From Micromonospora sp. CB01531 (lineage in GTDB: Bacteria; Actinomycetota; Actinomycetes; Mycobacteriales; Micromonosporaceae): DNA of 64,000 nt. Numbering within the stretch: position 1 is the first letter of the stretch; each line of letters opens with the position of its first letter. Both the position numbers and the translations under genes were made by a program. Shown here one piece after another: positions 62,275 to 64,000 of this stretch. The DNA lies in assembly GCF_001905095.1 (NCBI RefSeq), contig NZ_LWLS01000035.1:96377-160376 (forward strand), in the 5' to 3' direction. The notes beneath the pieces were generated by a model. The model searched no databases, was not told where the DNA came from, and saw nothing but the letters and a program-made list of their open reading frames with translations.

Positions 62275-64000
62275 GCCGTCCACTGCGCCGCCTCCCGGCT
62301 GGCCTTCGGGCCGCTCTCCAGCCGGCCGGAGACCACCATCACCACGAAGATCAGCACGACCTGGAGCATGCCGTACGCGGCGGCGGTGCCCACCTCGAAC
62401 GAGTACATCCGGTTGTTGATCTCGACGGAGATCGGCGCGGTCTCCGAGGTGTAGATGAGCACCGAGGCGACGAACTCGCCGACCCCGTGCACGAAGGCGA
62501 GCAGCGCGCCGGCCAGCACGCCCGGCAGCATCAGCCGCAGGGTGACCGTGCCGAACGCCCGCCACCAGGACGCGCCGAGGTTGCGGGCGGCCTCCTCCAG
62601 CGACGGGTCGAGCTGGGCCAGCGTCGCCGAACTGGAGCGGAACACCAGCGGCAGGAACCGCACGAAGTACGCCAGCGGCATGATCCAGAAGGTGCCGATC
62701 AGGACCTGGCCGAAGCTGAACGCGTTGCCGGTGCTGAACGCCGAGATCAGGTTGATCGCCACCACCGTGCCGGGCAGCGCCCAGGCCAGCATGACCGCCA
62801 CGTCGAGCAGGCCGCGGCCGCGGAAGTCCAGCCGGCGCACCGCGTACGCGATGAGCACGCCGACCGCCACGCAGGCGACCGTGGCGATCAGGCTCATCTG
62901 CAGCGAGTTGACGATCGGCCGGTACGCCCCGGCGTCTGTGAAGATCGTGACGAAGTTCTGCATGGTGTACGCCGAGGGGATCACCTCGGTCGTCCACGAG
63001 CCGTCCTGCGAGAACGCCACCAGCGCGATCGTGCCCACCGGGGCGAGCAGCACCAGGGTGCCGAGCAGCGAGGCGAGCAGGGCCAGCCACCGGCCGAACG
63101 GGTTGGTGAGCTCGCGACGGTGCGAGGCGACGCCCTTGGACTGGGAGCGGTAGCTGCGCCGCCCCTCGTACCAGCGCATGCCGAGCAGGAACAGCACCGA
63201 CACCACGCCGAGCACCGAGGCGTACGTGGAGGCCATCGGCAGGTCGCCGTTGGTGCGGTTGATGTAGATCTGCATGGTCATCGTCTGGTCCACCCCGAAC
63301 AGCAGCGGAGCGGTGTACGACGCCAGCGAGGTCATGAAGACCAGCAGCGAGGCGGAGACCAGCGCCGGGGTGAGCATCGGCAGCAGCACCGTGCGCCAGA
63401 CCCGGAGCCGGCCGGCACCCAGGTTGTACGCGGCCTCCTCCACCGACGGGTCCATCCCGACCAGCGCGGCCGAGGTGGCCAGGTAGAAGAACGGGTACAT
63501 GGTGAACGTGTGCACCACCAGCACGCCGGCGATGCCGGTGAACGGCAGCACCGGGCTCTCGGTGCCGAACAGGTGCTGCAGGCCCCGCGGCAGGATGCCG
63601 GTCTCGCTGTAGAGCAGCTGGAACGAGATCGCCCCGATCAGCGGCGGCAACGCGGCCGGCACCAGGATGATCGCCTCGATCAGCCGGCGACCCGGGAACG
63701 AGAAGCGCTTGAGCAGGAATGCCATCGCCACGCCGACGATGCCGCAGAGCACCACGCTGGCCGCCGAGATCACCAGCGAGGTGACCAGCGAGGAGCGGGC
63801 CACCCCGTCGCCGGTGAGGAAGATGGTGTAGTTGGCCAGGCCGTCCACCCCGACGCTCTCCGCGAAGGTGGCGAACATCGGCTGGACCACGTACCCGAAG
63901 AGGATCAGCGCCAGCGGGAAGACCAGGACGTACGGGAACCAGGGTGAGTTGGCGCCGCCGGCGAACCGCCGGGATCGGCGGGCCCGCGGCGGCGTCGGCT
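62271..64000 (-). CDS. ABC transporter permease, two-domain (FbpB/ThiP/AEP-type), 5' end outside window
   Basis: About 576 residues are visible. The frame is open to the end of the window: RRFAGGANSPWFPYVLVFPLALILFGYVVQP is the first membrane helix, so the start is beyond 64000. Two permease repeats follow, each with the EAA-type loop: VEEAAYNLGAGRLRVWRTVLLPMLTPAL near the middle and LEEAARNLGASWWRAFGTVTLRLMLPGVL near the end. It belongs with iron, thiamine or 2-aminoethylphosphonate importers. The ATPase and binding protein should be upstream. Stop overlaps the creatininase start. Confidence 0.86.
   Translation of the reverse strand, partial: PTPPRARRSRRFAGGANSPWFPYVLVFPLALILFGYVVQPMFATFAESVGVDGLANYTIFLTGDGVARSSLVTSLVISAASVVLCGIVGVAMAFLLKRFSFPGRRLIEAIILVPAALPPLIGAISFQLLYSETGILPRGLQHLFGTESPVLPFTGIAGVLVVHTFTMYPFFYLATSAALVGMDPSVEEAAYNLGAGRLRVWRTVLLPMLTPALVSASLLVFMTSLASYTAPLLFGVDQTMTMQIYINRTNGDLPMASTYASVLGVVSVLFLLGMRWYEGRRSYRSQSKGVASHRRELTNPFGRWLALLASLLGTLVLLAPVGTIALVAFSQDGSWTTEVIPSAYTMQNFVTIFTDAGAYRPIVNSLQMSLIATVACVAVGVLIAYAVRRLDFRGRGLLDVAVMLAWALPGTVVAINLISAFSTGNAFSFGQVLIGTFWIMPLAYFVRFLPLVFRSSSATLAQLDPSLEEAARNLGASWWRAFGTVTLRLMLPGVLAGALLAFVHGVGEFVASVLIYTSETAPISVEINNRMYSFEVGTAAAYGMLQVVLIFVVMVVSGRLESGPKASREAAQWTA

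Overview
The window is a stretch of chromosome from a high-GC actinomycete, most probably Micromonosporaceae (Micromonospora or a close relative). This is inferred from the very GC-rich coding sequence, frequent GTG starts, F420-type and actinobacteria-specific families (DUF3052, DUF3040, DUF664, FasR-type PucR regulator), the type A RNase P RNA, and a short 'MSER...SEAPA' mini-ORF repeat of a kind I recall from Micromonospora genomes. No IS element, prophage, integrase or CRISPR array was seen. Most of it reads as ordinary vertically inherited chromosome.

Layout. 1-9.7 kb: end of panB, an F420-dependent NADP reductase, an RNB-family ribonuclease, a free-standing histone H1-like protein, an M48 membrane protease, a PadR/membrane-protein pair, a GAF-SpoIIE phosphatase directly after rnpB (RNase P RNA), a PIN-like protein and a TSUP exporter. 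9.7-18.5 kb: divergent MFS/MarR pair with a palindromic operator, a DUF3311/sodium-solute symporter pair, the conserved Nif3 / zinc-ribbon / RNase HI-phosphatase block, and a flavoprotein/XRE-TPR operon facing a PrimPol-like gene. 18.5-33 kb: DUF3040 protein, SNF2 helicase plus SWIM zinc-finger protein, PfkB kinase, DinB-like protein, polysaccharide pyruvyl transferase, divergent TetR/DHFR-like pair with operator, APH-like kinase, alpha/beta hydrolase, AzgA-type purine permease and two unrecognised proteins. 33.6-42.4 kb: tRNA-Val(TAC), AhpE-like peroxiredoxin, DUF3052 protein, a fused E1-alpha/beta ketoacid dehydrogenase with a low-complexity insert, MarR regulator facing a frameshifted FMN reductase, YjbQ and AceE. 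42.5-50.3 kb: SRPBCC protein, GH1 beta-glucosidase/MFS operon, GltX, CopC-like protein, a membrane protein and a quinone oxidoreductase. 50.6-57.1 kb: the type II fatty acid synthase locus fasR-fabD-fabH-acpP-fabF-accD6. 57.2-64 kb: a methyltransferase, then a minus-strand operon reading ABC permease (5' end outside the window) - creatininase-family - mini-ORF repeat - amidohydrolase - argininosuccinate-lyase-like - ROK protein.

How the genes work together. The fab locus is a complete initiation/elongation core: FabD loads malonate on AcpP, FabH primes, FabF elongates and AccD6 supplies malonyl-CoA, with FasR as probable activator. AceE and the fused E1 enzyme both make acyl-CoA from 2-oxoacids a few kb away. 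The last operon looks like an uptake and breakdown route for an unidentified amide- or amidine-containing substrate, with nearly every junction translationally coupled. Regulatory structure is clear at three divergent regulator/target pairs (11.0, 28.0 and 38.2 kb), each with inverted repeats between the genes. Start sites, terminators and function calls come from reading the sequence only; no database search was run.
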